From assembly GCA_944390275.1 (NCBI GenBank), contig CALXPL010000005.1, positions 1-64,000 on the forward strand: a stretch of DNA of 64,000 nt, given 5' to 3'. Under the pieces are notes generated by a model. It did no database searches. It had not been told where the DNA came from and saw only the letters and a list, made by a program, of their open reading frames with translations. This stretch comes from an uncultured Alphaproteobacteria bacterium (GTDB lineage: Bacteria; Pseudomonadota; Alphaproteobacteria; RF32; CAG-239). Of this stretch, positions 8,595 through 17,230 are shown piece after piece. Within the stretch, counting starts at the first letter, position 1; each line of letters starts with the position of its first letter. Position numbers and translations under genes: made by a program.

Positions 8595-9257
8595 TTACAT
8601 TTCAATACGAATATTCAAACGGTTGTTGCGTTCGCGATTGTATGGAATGGGCTCTCCCAAAGAATTGTAATTGGGGTGTTTGGGGGCTATGCCTGCCATG
8701 CCGATGGCTTGAAAACGTGTTTCTTTTAAACCGGCTTTGGTTAATTCGCGTACTACTGCTCCGGCTCGTGCCGTAGAAAGCTCCCAATTCGAGGGGTAAT
8801 CTTCATTTTTTATCGGGCGGTCGTCCGTGTGCCCTTCTATCACAATGCGGCATCTTTTATATTTACTTCTATCTAACAATGCCGCTATTCTTTTTAATGT
8901 ACTGATGTATTCCGGATTAATTACGGCACTGCCGTCCTTAAACAGCTTTAAACTGCTGATTTCTAACAGGGCTCCTTTCGAATCAGAGCCAATGCCGACA
9001 TCTTTTCCTAAATCGGCTTCTTGTGCGTCTTTGATGAAATTTTGAATCTTGCCGCTTTCGCCGCTTCCCATCCCTGACGAAAAAGCTGCCGCAAAGGCAT
9101 ATCCCATTTGTTCAACTTTGGCTTTGTCTATGCTCGATGAGGCAAAAAGAACAATAAATAATGCTAACAGTAAAGTTAACAAGTCGGAGTAGGGGATTAG
9201 CCATGTTTCATCGGCATGTTCTTCGTGGGGGGCTTCATCGTGTTTTTTTCTACTCAT
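8595..9257 (-). CDS. motB: Flagellar motor stator protein MotB
   Basis: 220 residues. A short cytoplasmic N-terminus is followed by one membrane helix with the plug/channel signature (PYSDLLTLLLALFIVLFA), whose Asp is the proton-carrying residue of the stator. The periplasmic OmpA-like peptidoglycan-binding domain occupies the C-terminal half: IEGHTDDRP, SNWELSTARA and NRERNNRLNIRI are the usual contact motifs. It lies 35 bases downstream of motA in the usual order. With MotA it converts ion flow into flagellar rotation, so the host is, or recently was, motile. Confidence 0.95.
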   Translation of the reverse strand: MSRKKHDEAPHEEHADETWLIPYSDLLTLLLALFIVLFASSSIDKAKVEQMGYAFAAAFSSGMGSGESGKIQNFIKDAQEADLGKDVGIGSDSKGALLEISSLKLFKDGSAVINPEYISTLKRIAALLDRSKYKRCRIVIEGHTDDRPIKNEDYPSNWELSTARAGAVVRELTKAGLKETRFQAIGMAGIAPKHPNYNSLGEPIPYNRERNNRLNIRIEM

Positions 9258-9292
9258 GGCACTTCGTTTCCTATTGTTTCGCTTCTTCTTTC

Positions 9293-10111
9293 TTATGCTT
9301 TTTCTTTCGCTTCGTTATTGTTTTCTTCACTGCTGTCGCCTTCATCGCGTTGGCTCTTTCTTTCCGATAACGGTATAAATGCTTGAAGACGTGCTTCCAT
9401 GGCTATTGATGATGCTCCGCTTTGTAAGGTTAACGCTCCTTCAAGTATCATTTTTTTTATTTCTACTTCTTCCTGCGATATTTGTTTCAATTTGTTGGCA
9501 AATGGGTGCCATAAAACATATCCCGTAAAAATACCGAGTAATGTAGCTACAAATGCCGCGGCTATCGAGTGTCCGAGCTGGTCAATGTCTGACAAATTTC
9601 CTAAGGCCGCAATTAAACCTATTACCGCTCCCAAAACACCAAGGGTAGGGGCATACATCCCGCATTGCGCAAAAATTAAGGCTCCCGAACGGTGCCGCTC
9701 TTCCATTTGTTTGATTTCTGATTCTATCGTGTCGGCGATGAAATCGGCATCAAAGCCATCCGCTACCATGATTAAACTTGATTTTAAAAAGGCATCGTCA
9801 ATTTCTTGAGCGCGCTTTTCGATTGCAACGACACCTCCTTGTTTGGCTGATTTTGCCAATGAAACAAATAATTCCAAGATTTCTTGTTTGGGCATAAACT
9901 TTTTGCCGAAGAAAAGTATTTTGAAAAGTTTGGGAACTTTTTTCAGTCCTTGCATGGTAAAGGCATTGAATATCGCCGCTATCGTACCCATGATTATGAT
10001 TAAAAAAGCAGCAGGATTTATCAATGTACTGGGGTCGGCTCCCTTGAGCGCCATACCGACACCTACGGCTGCCATTCCACCAAAAACACCGATTAATGTT
10101 GATTTTTCCAT
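9293..10111 (-). CDS. motA: Flagellar motor stator protein MotA
   Basis: 272 residues from the second ATG (10111): AGGAAGG abuts the first ATG at 10120 but is spaced nine bases from the second. Four membrane segments are visible (near 5-22, 32-50, 150-170 and 180-200), with a large cytoplasmic loop between the second and third. That loop contains the charged region contacting the rotor, and CGMYAPTLGVLGAVIGLI is the conserved third helix. The C-terminal tail is unusually charged and rich in Glu and Lys. It is cotranscribed with motB. Confidence 0.95.
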   Translation of the reverse strand: MEKSTLIGVFGGMAAVGVGMALKGADPSTLINPAAFLIIIMGTIAAIFNAFTMQGLKKVPKLFKILFFGKKFMPKQEILELFVSLAKSAKQGGVVAIEKRAQEIDDAFLKSSLIMVADGFDADFIADTIESEIKQMEERHRSGALIFAQCGMYAPTLGVLGAVIGLIAALGNLSDIDQLGHSIAAAFVATLLGIFTGYVLWHPFANKLKQISQEEVEIKKMILEGALTLQSGASSIAMEARLQAFIPLSERKSQRDEGDSSEENNNEAKEKA

Positions 10112-10216
10112 TTTTTTCATCCTTCCTGTTCTTTTTTTTATTTATCTTATTGTCTTTGTTTTAATGTTTCGTTAAACTACATTTGTTTTTTATTTTTTTT
10201 TCAAAGGAGTTTTGTT

Positions 10217-10642
10217 ATGTTGCGTCGTCTGGCTTTGTTTGTGGTCTTTTGTTACGGTTTTTGGGCTTGTGAGGTATATGCAAAGTCGGTCTATCAACTT
10301 AGTACTCATATTTTGGATATCGGTACCGGTAAACCTGCCGCGGAAGTTAAAGTCGATTTGTTTCGCAGAAACAGTGCCGGCGATTGGAATCGCGTGGCTT
10401 CTTCTTTAACCGATATGAATGGTCGAATTGCCGATTTCTTGCCTATGCCTGATAGTTATACGCAACGCGGAAATAATGGTGTTTATATGCTTCGTTTTTT
10501 GACGAGAGAATATTTTGATAAGTCAGGACAAAACTCTATTTATCCTTTTGTCGAAGTGGTGTTTGAAATTCAGGATACTTCTCATTACCACATTCCTCTT
10601 ACGCTTTCCGCTAACGGTTATTCGACTTATCGCGGAAGTTAA
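10217..10642 (+). CDS. hiuH: Periplasmic 5-hydroxyisourate hydrolase (transthyretin-like)
   Basis: 141 residues with AAAGGAG upstream. A signal peptide (about 1-22) precedes a HIUase domain: LSTHILDIGTGKPA carries the first catalytic His, the middle has the F-x-x-YF strand, and the C-terminus has HYHIPLTLSANGYSTYRGS with the YRGS tetrad that defines HIUase against transthyretin. It hydrolyses 5-hydroxyisourate in urate breakdown. The signal peptide points to the periplasm, as in some Gram-negatives. No urate oxidase or OHCU decarboxylase gene is nearby. Confidence 0.93.
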   Translation: MLRRLALFVVFCYGFWACEVYAKSVYQLSTHILDIGTGKPAAEVKVDLFRRNSAGDWNRVASSLTDMNGRIADFLPMPDSYTQRGNNGVYMLRFLTREYFDKSGQNSIYPFVEVVFEIQDTSHYHIPLTLSANGYSTYRGS

Positions 10643-10699
10643 TCTAAAAAATGCTCCCCGCTTCTTTGGGTAATAAATACTTTTAAATCGATTTCTTTC

Positions 10700-10728
10700 T
10701 TGACTTTTTTGTCATTCTACTCTATTTT
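10700..10728 (+). promoter_or_regulatory. Repeated promoter, copy 1
   Basis: TTGACT, 17 bases, TATTTT. It shares the CTTGACTTTTTTGTC core and a downstream TGTCTAATTTAATATTATTG block with three further copies at 12003, 13333 and 13575. In this copy the dyad TTGAC-N6-GTCAA is imperfect (ends GTCAT). Confidence 0.7.
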
Positions 10729-10772
10729 ATGTCTAATTTAATATTATTGTATCATTTTAAAATAGTTGAATT

Positions 10773-11954
10773 ATGTTAGTTATTATTTTTGTTTTCGTTG
10801 CGCTATCGGTGTTTCTCATCGGTCGTCTAATTGCGCATTTGTTTGATTTAAGGATGTTGTTTACTCGCGATTTTTCTCTTCAAGCTCAGTTTAAACGGGC
10901 GAAAAAAGCTTCTCCTTGGATTAAAATGTTGTTGAGTGAGTATTTTGTCTTTCCGGCGGAAGTGATTGATAAAACTGAAAACGGCGAGCCTGTTTCTGCT
11001 CATTCGCTTCATCAGGACTCAAAGCAAGCCTGTTCTGTCAGTAAAATTTCTGAAATTAAACCTTCAAAATGGGATAAAAAATGTCAGAAATTGGATAATT
11101 ACGCGTTTGTTGAGAATATCTGGGGTGTCAAAATTGCCGATCAGGTTCTTTATGACCTTGAGGATTATTCTTTGGATGGTGCCGTAAAACTTGTTTCGCA
11201 GTTCATTTATGCCGAACTCTATTCCGATACAATTATCAAATATTATCAGAATGGAAAACGCATTTTGGAGAAAATTAAACCTCTTGTGGTTTATAGAATT
11301 CCTAGTCCTTATGAAAATTGGAAAGCTCTTTCTATAGGAAAAGCTCAAATGTTGTTTCCTGAGCTCTTTTCGAGAAGAGCGAAAAAGAAATTTGCTAACC
11401 AATCTTTGTTGTATAGTCCCGATAAACGTAAGTTTCGCTTGATATCAAAATTGAAAGATGAAGAAGGAGGTTATACAAAATTTGCTGATTTTAAAAGACT
11501 TGATGTAAATGATTTAACAGAATGGCGTTTTGGTCAAAAATATCCAAAATGGCAGACAAGCGATTTTTTAACAACGAGTTTGCGTTCCGAGTTTCGAAAG
11601 TTTTTACAGGCTTATCAAGAAGGAAATTATAGCTATGGCTTTTCTTGTAAGCGTGGCTACTCTTCTTGTTCTTTTTCATTTTTTGCCGGCTTCCCGAATT
11701 TGTCTTATAAAGATGCTTTGGAGGTGGCTCAAGATAAAGAACAAATTCGCAATTTGTATTTTGATAACGATGACTTGACAACTTTTAATATGTTGCAAGA
11801 CGGAACTTATCTTAATTTAAAAGACGATGTTTGTCTTATGCCGATTGCTTTTTATGCAAATTGGGCTAAGCCTTTTACAAAAAGTGAATTGTTGTTTATC
11901 TTTCGTAAGCGACATTACACACACAAAAAATTTGAGGTGTCAAGATTTTATTGA
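10773..11954 (+). CDS. Unknown protein, tandem paralogue 1
   Basis: 393 residues. One N-terminal membrane helix (LVIIFVFVALSVFLIGRLIA) is followed by a soluble part. It shares with the two next paralogues the blocks PAEVIDKTENGEPVSAHS, ENIWGVKIADQVLYDLEDYS, AELYSDTIIKYYQNGKR, PSPYENWKALSIGKAQMLFP, FNMLQDGTYLN and FYANWAKPFTKSEL. No catalytic motif or known domain is seen. Topology suggests a membrane-anchored protein with a large cytoplasmic domain, or the reverse. No clear ribosome site precedes the ATG, as in the paralogues. It has its own promoter and terminator. Confidence 0.8.
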   Translation: MLVIIFVFVALSVFLIGRLIAHLFDLRMLFTRDFSLQAQFKRAKKASPWIKMLLSEYFVFPAEVIDKTENGEPVSAHSLHQDSKQACSVSKISEIKPSKWDKKCQKLDNYAFVENIWGVKIADQVLYDLEDYSLDGAVKLVSQFIYAELYSDTIIKYYQNGKRILEKIKPLVVYRIPSPYENWKALSIGKAQMLFPELFSRRAKKKFANQSLLYSPDKRKFRLISKLKDEEGGYTKFADFKRLDVNDLTEWRFGQKYPKWQTSDFLTTSLRSEFRKFLQAYQEGNYSYGFSCKRGYSSCSFSFFAGFPNLSYKDALEVAQDKEQIRNLYFDNDDLTTFNMLQDGTYLNLKDDVCLMPIAFYANWAKPFTKSELLFIFRKRHYTHKKFEVSRFY

Positions 11955-11958
11955 TGCT

Positions 11959-11991
11959 TGAAACCGGAGTTTTTGACTCCGGTTTTTTTAT
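11959..11991 (+). terminator. Terminator of paralogue 1
   Basis: AAACCGGAGT, TTTTG loop, ACTCCGGTTT and a T run. Near-identical terminators end the other units of the array. Confidence 0.85.
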
Positions 11992-12002
11992 GCTTTTCTA
12001 TC

Positions 12003-12031
12003 TTGACTTTTTTGTCAAAATATCCTAATTT
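12003..12031 (+). promoter_or_regulatory. Repeated promoter, copy 2
   Basis: TTGACT, 17 bases, TAATTT. The -35 forms the dyad TTGAC-TTTTTT-GTCAA. A conserved AAGTCTAATTTAGTATTATT block follows the -10. Confidence 0.7.
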
Positions 12032-12070
12032 TAAGTCTAATTTAGTATTATTGTATTTATTCTTACCATT

Positions 12071-13273
12071 ATGAAATCTATTATTTTTAATTCTTTAAAA
12101 TGGAAGCAAATTTTTCATTACAAGGAGACTACTCAAAAATCTGTTTCTTCGTTGCCGAAAAAGTATTCGCTTCAACATCAACTGAAAGTGGCTCTCTCTT
12201 CTCCTTTGGTGCAGAGGCTTTGGGGAAAAGATTTTATCATTTCGGCTGATGTCGTTGATAAAGTTGAAAACGGTGAACCTATACAAGCTCATTCGCTTTC
12301 ATGGAATGTTTTTTCGAATAGTGCTGTTTGTGATGCGTGTCATGCTGTTCCTTCTCATCTCGAGGAGATTAAAAGTTCATCTTTTGATGCAAGGTATCGT
12401 TTGCAACGTAAGTTGTTGTTTACCGAAAATATTTGGGGGGTGAAAGTTGCCGATAAAATTATTTACAATATTCACGATTATTCCCTACGTGGAGCTGCAA
12501 ATCTTGCTTTGCTCTTGCCTTGTGCCGAAATCTATTCCGATAGAGTTATTCTCTATTATCGTAACGGTGAACGCGTTGTGACTGAAGATGCCGTGCATTT
12601 GATTTTTAATGATCCAAGTCCTTATCGTGATTGGTGTTCTTTGCCGATTGAAAAGGCTCATGTCTTGTTTCCTGACTGCTTGTCCGGAAATACACGAATC
12701 TATGAAAATCAAACAGTCTATTTTAGTCCGGATTGTCAACGTTTTGTCTTGTTATCTCAACTCCAAAATTATAAAGGAGGTCATATCTATTTGCGCTCTT
12801 TTGAAAAATTGTTGCAAGCTCAAACAAATGAAAATTTTTGTACTTATTGGACTTCAGCTCTTCCTCTTTTTGCACCGCAAACGACTTTACGCGATGCTTT
12901 CTTGAAAGTTGTGGAGGATAGTCAAAAAGGTATTTATTGTTTCGATTTTTCTTGTAATGCCAATCAATCTCAACAAGTTTGTGTCGGGTATGGTGATTTA
13001 AATTTTCAAGAGGCGATAACTTTGGCTCAAGAAAAAGGGAAAACATGTCTTCAAGAAATTTTCTTGAAAAATGAAAATGAGAAAACTTTTAATTTTTTAC
13101 ATGATGGAACTTTTTTAGATTGTACTCATCGCGATTATCTTTTGCCGTTGGCTCATTTTGTTAATTGGGCAAAGCCTTTTTCTAAGAAAGAATTAAGAAC
13201 TATTTTTGCGGAGAAAAATCATCTTATGATAGAGTATTTTTCTTGGCGTAATTTCTTTGCTGCAAAATCTTAA
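12071..13273 (+). CDS. Unknown protein, tandem paralogue 2
   Basis: 400 residues. It is clearly homologous to paralogues 1 and 3 (SADVVDKVENGEPIQAHS, ENIWGVKVADKIIYNIHDYS, AEIYSDRVILYYRNGERV, DPSPYRDWCSLPIEKAHVLF, FNFLHDGTFLD, FVNWAKPFSKKEL). Unlike them it has no N-terminal membrane helix, only a basic start, so the soluble domain appears to be the functional core. A CDACH motif near residue 90 is unique to this copy. Own promoter and terminator. Confidence 0.8.
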   Translation: MKSIIFNSLKWKQIFHYKETTQKSVSSLPKKYSLQHQLKVALSSPLVQRLWGKDFIISADVVDKVENGEPIQAHSLSWNVFSNSAVCDACHAVPSHLEEIKSSSFDARYRLQRKLLFTENIWGVKVADKIIYNIHDYSLRGAANLALLLPCAEIYSDRVILYYRNGERVVTEDAVHLIFNDPSPYRDWCSLPIEKAHVLFPDCLSGNTRIYENQTVYFSPDCQRFVLLSQLQNYKGGHIYLRSFEKLLQAQTNENFCTYWTSALPLFAPQTTLRDAFLKVVEDSQKGIYCFDFSCNANQSQQVCVGYGDLNFQEAITLAQEKGKTCLQEIFLKNENEKTFNFLHDGTFLDCTHRDYLLPLAHFVNWAKPFSKKELRTIFAEKNHLMIEYFSWRNFFAAKS

Positions 13274-13289
13274 TTTGCTTTTCTCCCAT

Positions 13290-13321
13290 TAAAACCGGAG
13301 TTTTTGACTCCGGTTTTTTAT
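13290..13321 (+). terminator. Terminator of paralogue 2
   Basis: AAACCGGAGT, TTTTG loop, ACTCCGGTTT and T run, almost identical to that at 11959. Confidence 0.85.
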
Positions 13322-13332
13322 GCTTTTCTATC

Positions 13333-13361
13333 TTGACTTTTTTGTCAAATCCATTTATTCT
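13333..13361 (+). promoter_or_regulatory. Repeated promoter, copy 3
   Basis: TTGACT, 17 bases, TATTCT, with the TTGAC-TTTTTT-GTCAA dyad. It serves the tiny gene at 13409. Confidence 0.65.
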
Positions 13362-13408
13362 GTGTTTGCTTAAACCTATTATTAATTTTAATTCTAAATT
13401 ATAAATCT

Positions 13409-13507
13409 ATGACACTTTGCGAACTTTTGTTTGTAATCCTATGCTATGTCGTGGGATTGCTCTTGATTTGCGGTATCTATTTTTGGATTAAAGCCCGAAA
13501 ATCTTAA
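13409..13507 (+). CDS. Tiny single-span membrane protein
   Basis: 32 residues: a short start, one hydrophobic helix (LLFVILCYVVGLLLICGIYF) and a basic tail WIKARKS. It sits in the array exactly where a full paralogue would be, with its own copy of the shared promoter and its own terminator. That argues for real expression. It could be a small regulator or partner of the paralogues, or the surviving N-terminal anchor of a deleted fourth copy. Confidence 0.6.
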   Translation: MTLCELLFVILCYVVGLLLICGIYFWIKARKS

Positions 13508-13534
13508 TTTCTTTCGGCTCTTTTCCTGTCCTTT

Positions 13535-13564
13535 TAAAATCGGAGTAATACTCCGATTTTTTTG
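13535..13564 (+). terminator. Terminator of the tiny membrane gene
   Basis: AAATCGGAGT, AAT loop, ACTCCGATTT and a T run. Confidence 0.85.
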
Positions 13565-13574
13565 TGTTTCTTTC

Positions 13575-13603
13575 TTGACTTTTTTGTCAAGATATCCTAG
13601 TCT
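13575..13603 (+). promoter_or_regulatory. Repeated promoter, copy 4
   Basis: TTGACT, 17 bases, TAGTCT, again with the TTGAC-N6-GTCAA dyad and the downstream AAGTCTAATTTGGTATTATT block. Confidence 0.65.
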
Positions 13604-13648
13604 TAAGTCTAATTTGGTATTATTGTCGAACTTAAAATTATTCTGGTT

Positions 13649-14854
13649 ATGAGATTAATTATTATTTTTCTGTTTTTGGGACTTTTGGTTACTCTCCTTT
13701 GTTTATGGGTGGGAACTTATGCCGTCGAATTAAAACATTGGTGGAAATCTTTGTGGTTGTTTAAAAAAAGTGATTATTCTCTGCAAAAACAATTTAAACG
13801 CATCAAATCTTCTCCTTGGGTCGAACAACTTTTGGGAAAGGATTTTGTTCTTTCGGCTGATGTCGTTGATAAAGTTGTCAATGGAGAGCCCGTTTCGGCT
13901 CATTCTTGTCATCATGTGGAATGCTCTTCCTATCGTCTTGCCAAGATTAAACCGCATAAGTGGGATAAAAGATATCGCTATGGGCATAAGGTCTTGTTTA
14001 AAGAGAGAATTTGGGGGGTGAAAATCGCTGACCAAATCCTTTATAACCTTGAAGATTACTCAATTAGCGGCGTGGCAAAATTGGCTTTGCAATTTCCTTT
14101 TGCCGAAATCTATTCTGATACGGTTATTAAATATTATCAGGACGGTTCAAGGGAAATTATAAATGCTCAAGTTTATATTCTTTATAATGTGCCTAGCCCT
14201 TATAAAGGTTGGAAATCCTTTAGTCCTCTTAAAGCAAAAGCTTTGTTTCCCAAATTATTTACCGAAAACCTTTCGGCTTATCAAAATTGTGATGTCCTTC
14301 TTAGCCCCGATTTTACAAAAGTGTGCGTGCATTCTGCTTGGAAGAATGATAAAGGCGGAACCGTGTTGTTCTCCTCCTTTTCCGACTTGATTGAAAATCC
14401 TTCAACATTTCAAATCATAAATGACGCTAACCTTTGTGATTTGAAACTCTGTCCGAAAGTTGTCGGAGGTACGTTGAAATCGTTTTTGGCAGATTTCTTG
14501 AGTAATCGTGATGAGCATGCGTGTTGTTTTGCTCTCTTTTATCAAGATGTTGTCTATGGCGACCGCTACAAAAATTTTTATGTCGGTTATGCGGAGTTGC
14601 CTTATGAAGATGCTCTCAAATTTGCTGCCGATAAAGAGCAAATTTATCAAACCTATGTCAAAAATGCGGAGGTTACATCATTTAATATGTTGCAAGACGG
14701 GACCTGTCTGAATTCGGAGAATTATGTTTGTCTGCTGCCTCTTTCGTTTTATGCGGAGTTTGCCAAGCCTTTTACAATGTCTGAATTGCGCAAAATTTTC
14801 CGATGCCGAATCCTCAAAACTGGTAAAATCTCTTGGGATTGTTCCTTGGAATAA
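13649..14854 (+). CDS. Unknown protein, tandem paralogue 3
   Basis: 401 residues. An N-terminal membrane helix (IIIFLFLGLLVTLLCLWVG) is followed by the common domain (SADVVDKVVNGEPVSAHS, ERIWGVKIADQILYNLEDYS, AEIYSDTVIKYYQDGSRE, FNMLQDGTCLNSENYVC, FAKPFTMSEL). It is more similar to paralogue 1 than to paralogue 2. Function unknown; the tandem array suggests recent local amplification. Confidence 0.8.
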   Translation: MRLIIIFLFLGLLVTLLCLWVGTYAVELKHWWKSLWLFKKSDYSLQKQFKRIKSSPWVEQLLGKDFVLSADVVDKVVNGEPVSAHSCHHVECSSYRLAKIKPHKWDKRYRYGHKVLFKERIWGVKIADQILYNLEDYSISGVAKLALQFPFAEIYSDTVIKYYQDGSREIINAQVYILYNVPSPYKGWKSFSPLKAKALFPKLFTENLSAYQNCDVLLSPDFTKVCVHSAWKNDKGGTVLFSSFSDLIENPSTFQIINDANLCDLKLCPKVVGGTLKSFLADFLSNRDEHACCFALFYQDVVYGDRYKNFYVGYAELPYEDALKFAADKEQIYQTYVKNAEVTSFNMLQDGTCLNSENYVCLLPLSFYAEFAKPFTMSELRKIFRCRILKTGKISWDCSLE

Positions 14855-14859
14855 TTATC

Positions 14860-14890
14860 AAAACCGGAGCTTAAACCTCCGGTTTTTTTG
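14860..14890 (+). terminator. Terminator of paralogue 3
   Basis: AACCGGAG, CTTAAAC loop, CTCCGGTT and a T run. Confidence 0.85.
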
Positions 14891-14999
14891 TCCTTCTTTA
14901 TTTTTGATGTTTTACCCAAGCCCTGAGTCCTGACTCTTGAATTTTTTTGCGAAAAGATTATTATGTCCGCAATTCTGGTCGTTATAGAGGAGAAATTTT

Positions 15000-15440
15000 A
15001 TGAAAGTGGCTATTGCGTCCGATCATGGCGGGTTTGAGTTAAAGCAAAAATTGTTGCAACACTACCAAAACGCAACATTCGAATTCGTTGATTTGGGTAC
15101 GGATTCAACCGTTTCCGTCGATTATCCCGATTTTGCCGAGAAATTGTGTCAGGCTATCCTTAACAAACAGGCAGACTTTGGTGTTTTGATTTGTGGAACG
15201 GGAATCGGTATCTCTATCGCGGCTAATCGCCATAAAGGTATTCGTGCCGCTTTGCTTTATAGTCTTGAAACGGCTAAGCTGGCTCGTCAGCATAATAATG
15301 CTAACGTGGCGGTTTTTGGCGGTCGTACCATGACGTTTGCCGAGGTCGTGGAACGTCTTGATGCTTTCTTGTCAACAGAGTTTGAAGCCGGTCGCCACAG
15401 CCGAAGAATTGAAAAATTAGATGTTTACGGAGGGTGTTAG
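15000..15440 (+). CDS. rpiB: Ribose-5-phosphate isomerase B
   Basis: 146 residues, the typical RpiB/LacAB length. The N-terminus MKVAIASDHGGFELK is the family signature, and FGVLICGTGIGISIAANRHK carries the active-site Cys and anion-hole region. NNANVAVFGGRTM is also conserved. It interconverts ribose 5-phosphate and ribulose 5-phosphate in the pentose phosphate pathway. It ends four bases before glyA, the gene pair usual in Alphaproteobacteria. GAGGAG lies before the ATG. Confidence 0.96.
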   Translation: MKVAIASDHGGFELKQKLLQHYQNATFEFVDLGTDSTVSVDYPDFAEKLCQAILNKQADFGVLICGTGIGISIAANRHKGIRAALLYSLETAKLARQHNNANVAVFGGRTMTFAEVVERLDAFLSTEFEAGRHSRRIEKLDVYGGC

Positions 15441-15443
15441 TTT

Positions 15444-16706
15444 ATGATGGATTTTCGAAATAATTTAGCCGGCGAAGATGCCGAAATTGCTCAAGCTATT
15501 GCCGATGAACTTAAGCGTCAACAAAATCAAATCGAGTTGATTGCTTCTGAAAATATTGTCTCTCCCGCCGTTCTTGAAGCTCAGGGGTCTATCTTAACCA
15601 ATAAATATGCCGAAGGTTATCCCGCTCATCGTTATTATGGCGGTTGTGAATTTATTGACGTGGTTGAAGAATTGGCTCGCGAACGTGCCAAAAAACTTTT
15701 TAATGCCGCTTATGTCAATGTGCAACCTCATTCCGGTTCTCAAGCCAATACCGCCGTTTATGTTGCTTTGCTCAAACCTTGTGATACCATTATGGGGATG
15801 TCTCTTGATGCCGGAGGACATTTAACTCATGGTTCAAAAGTCTCCTTTTCCGGTAAGTGGCTTAATGCCGTGCAATATGGGGTTTGTAAAGATACTGGCC
15901 TTATTGATTTTGAACAAGTTGAAAAATTAGCTTTGGAAACAAAACCAAAACTGATTATTGCCGGTGGTTCGGCTTATCCGCGACAAATCGATTTTAAACG
16001 CTTTCGCGAAATTGCCGACAAAATCGGAGCTTATTTTATGGTCGATATGGCGCATTTTGCCGGTTTGGTGGCCGGTGGTGCTCATCCTAACCCCTTGGAA
16101 TATGCCGATGTGGTTACGACAACAACTCACAAAACTTTGCGCGGTCCTCGCGGTGGTATGATTCTTACCAATAATCCCGATATTGCCAAGAAAATTGATT
16201 CCGCTATCTTTCCGGCAACACAGGGCGGACCTTTGGAACATGTTATTGCCGCTAAAGCCGTTTGCTTTAAGGAAGCGCTTTCTCCCGAATTTAAATCTTA
16301 TGCGCAACAAGTGGTCAAAAATGCTCAAGTCCTTGGTGAAACTTTGAAAAAACGCGGTTTGGATTTGGTATCCGGTGGTACCGATACTCATTTGTTGTTG
16401 GTGGATTTACGACCGAAAAATTTAACCGGTGATGTTGTTGAAAAGGCTTTGGAAAAAGCTCATATGACTTGTAACAAAAATGCTATTCCTTTTGACCCGA
16501 TGCCTCCTAAGGTTACTTCTGGAATTCGTGTCGGAACTCCTGCCGCAACAACGCGCGGGTTTAAAGAAGCCGAATTTATACAAGTCGGAAATTGGATTGC
16601 CGATGTGATGGATGCTCTCGGGACTTCTCATGAACAGGAAGTTATTGCCAAAATCGCTAATGATGTTGTTCAGATGTTATCAACACGTTTCCCGATTTAT
16701 GGATAG
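15444..16706 (+). CDS. glyA: Serine hydroxymethyltransferase
   Basis: 420 residues, full length. PLP type I fold: [20 protein letters not shown] near the start, [14 protein letters not shown] with the tetrahydrofolate-site residues, and [15 protein letters not shown] with the PLP-binding Lys. The C-terminal [11 protein letters not shown] is conserved. It converts serine and tetrahydrofolate to glycine and methylene-tetrahydrofolate. GGAGGG at 15429-15434 fits the first of two adjacent ATGs. It is in an operon with rpiB and ends at a terminator near 16740. Confidence 0.97.
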   Translation: MMDFRNNLAGEDAEIAQAIADELKRQQNQIELIASENIVSPAVLEAQGSILTNKYAEGYPAHRYYGGCEFIDVVEELARERAKKLFNAAYVNVQPHSGSQANTAVYVALLKPCDTIMGMSLDAGGHLTHGSKVSFSGKWLNAVQYGVCKDTGLIDFEQVEKLALETKPKLIIAGGSAYPRQIDFKRFREIADKIGAYFMVDMAHFAGLVAGGAHPNPLEYADVVTTTTHKTLRGPRGGMILTNNPDIAKKIDSAIFPATQGGPLEHVIAAKAVCFKEALSPEFKSYAQQVVKNAQVLGETLKKRGLDLVSGGTDTHLLLVDLRPKNLTGDVVEKALEKAHMTCNKNAIPFDPMPPKVTSGIRVGTPAATTRGFKEAEFIQVGNWIADVMDALGTSHEQEVIAKIANDVVQMLSTRFPIYG

Positions 16707-16733
16707 TTTTTAAGTTATTTGCTTTTTTCTATT

Positions 16734-16770
16734 GACGCGTGGTTGTTGTTACCGCGCGTTTGTTTTTTTA
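16734..16770 (+). terminator. Terminator of rpiB-glyA
   Basis: ACGCGTGGT, TGTTGT loop, ACCGCGCGT (one G-U pair) then TTTGTTTTTTT. Confidence 0.75.
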
Positions 16771-16890
16771 TAATTCACTCTGTATGAAAAAGGGAATACC
16801 GTCAATCTGTTCCATCTTTGATTTTTTTTGGTTAAAATTATGATAAAGAGGTTGAAAAAAATTTTTTTCGTTGTATTTTAATTTTGTTTT

Positions 16891-16964
16891 GCGGGTATAG
16901 TTCAATGGTAGAACGTGAGCTTCCCAAGCTTATAATGCGGGTTCGATTCCCGTTACCCGCTCCA
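16891..16964 (+). tRNA. tRNA-Gly (CCC)
   Basis: 74 bases with encoded CCA. Acceptor GCGGGTA pairs with TACCCGC, the anticodon loop is TTCCCAA giving CCC, and the T-loop is GGTTCGATTCC. The anticodon stem contains a G-U pair. A weak hairpin with a T run follows at about 16975-17000. Confidence 0.93.
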
Positions 16965-17230
16965 TTTTTTTCGTGTCCGTCCAAGTGGCGGATTTTTTTG
17001 TGTCTTTTATTTTCTTGAGGAAAATCGGGATTCTTTGTTTGGTTCTATCTTTAAATGTTTTTGGCTTTTGCAATTATACATTAATGAACCTTTATGCAAA
17101 TATCAGTTGAATAATTTCGTGGAAATACAAATGATGATTTTTCAAAGTGTAATAAAATTAAATTTATCTTGAAAATAGTAAAATTATATGTATGATTACC
17201 GCACAACATATTAAATTTAAAGGTTCCTTT
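16965..17230. other. Non-coding stretch before the polysaccharide locus
   Basis: Apart from the weak terminator hairpin near 16975-17000 and a TTGAAA-containing AT-rich stretch around 17170 that could hold the promoter of the next gene, nothing definite is seen here. Confidence 0.5.
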
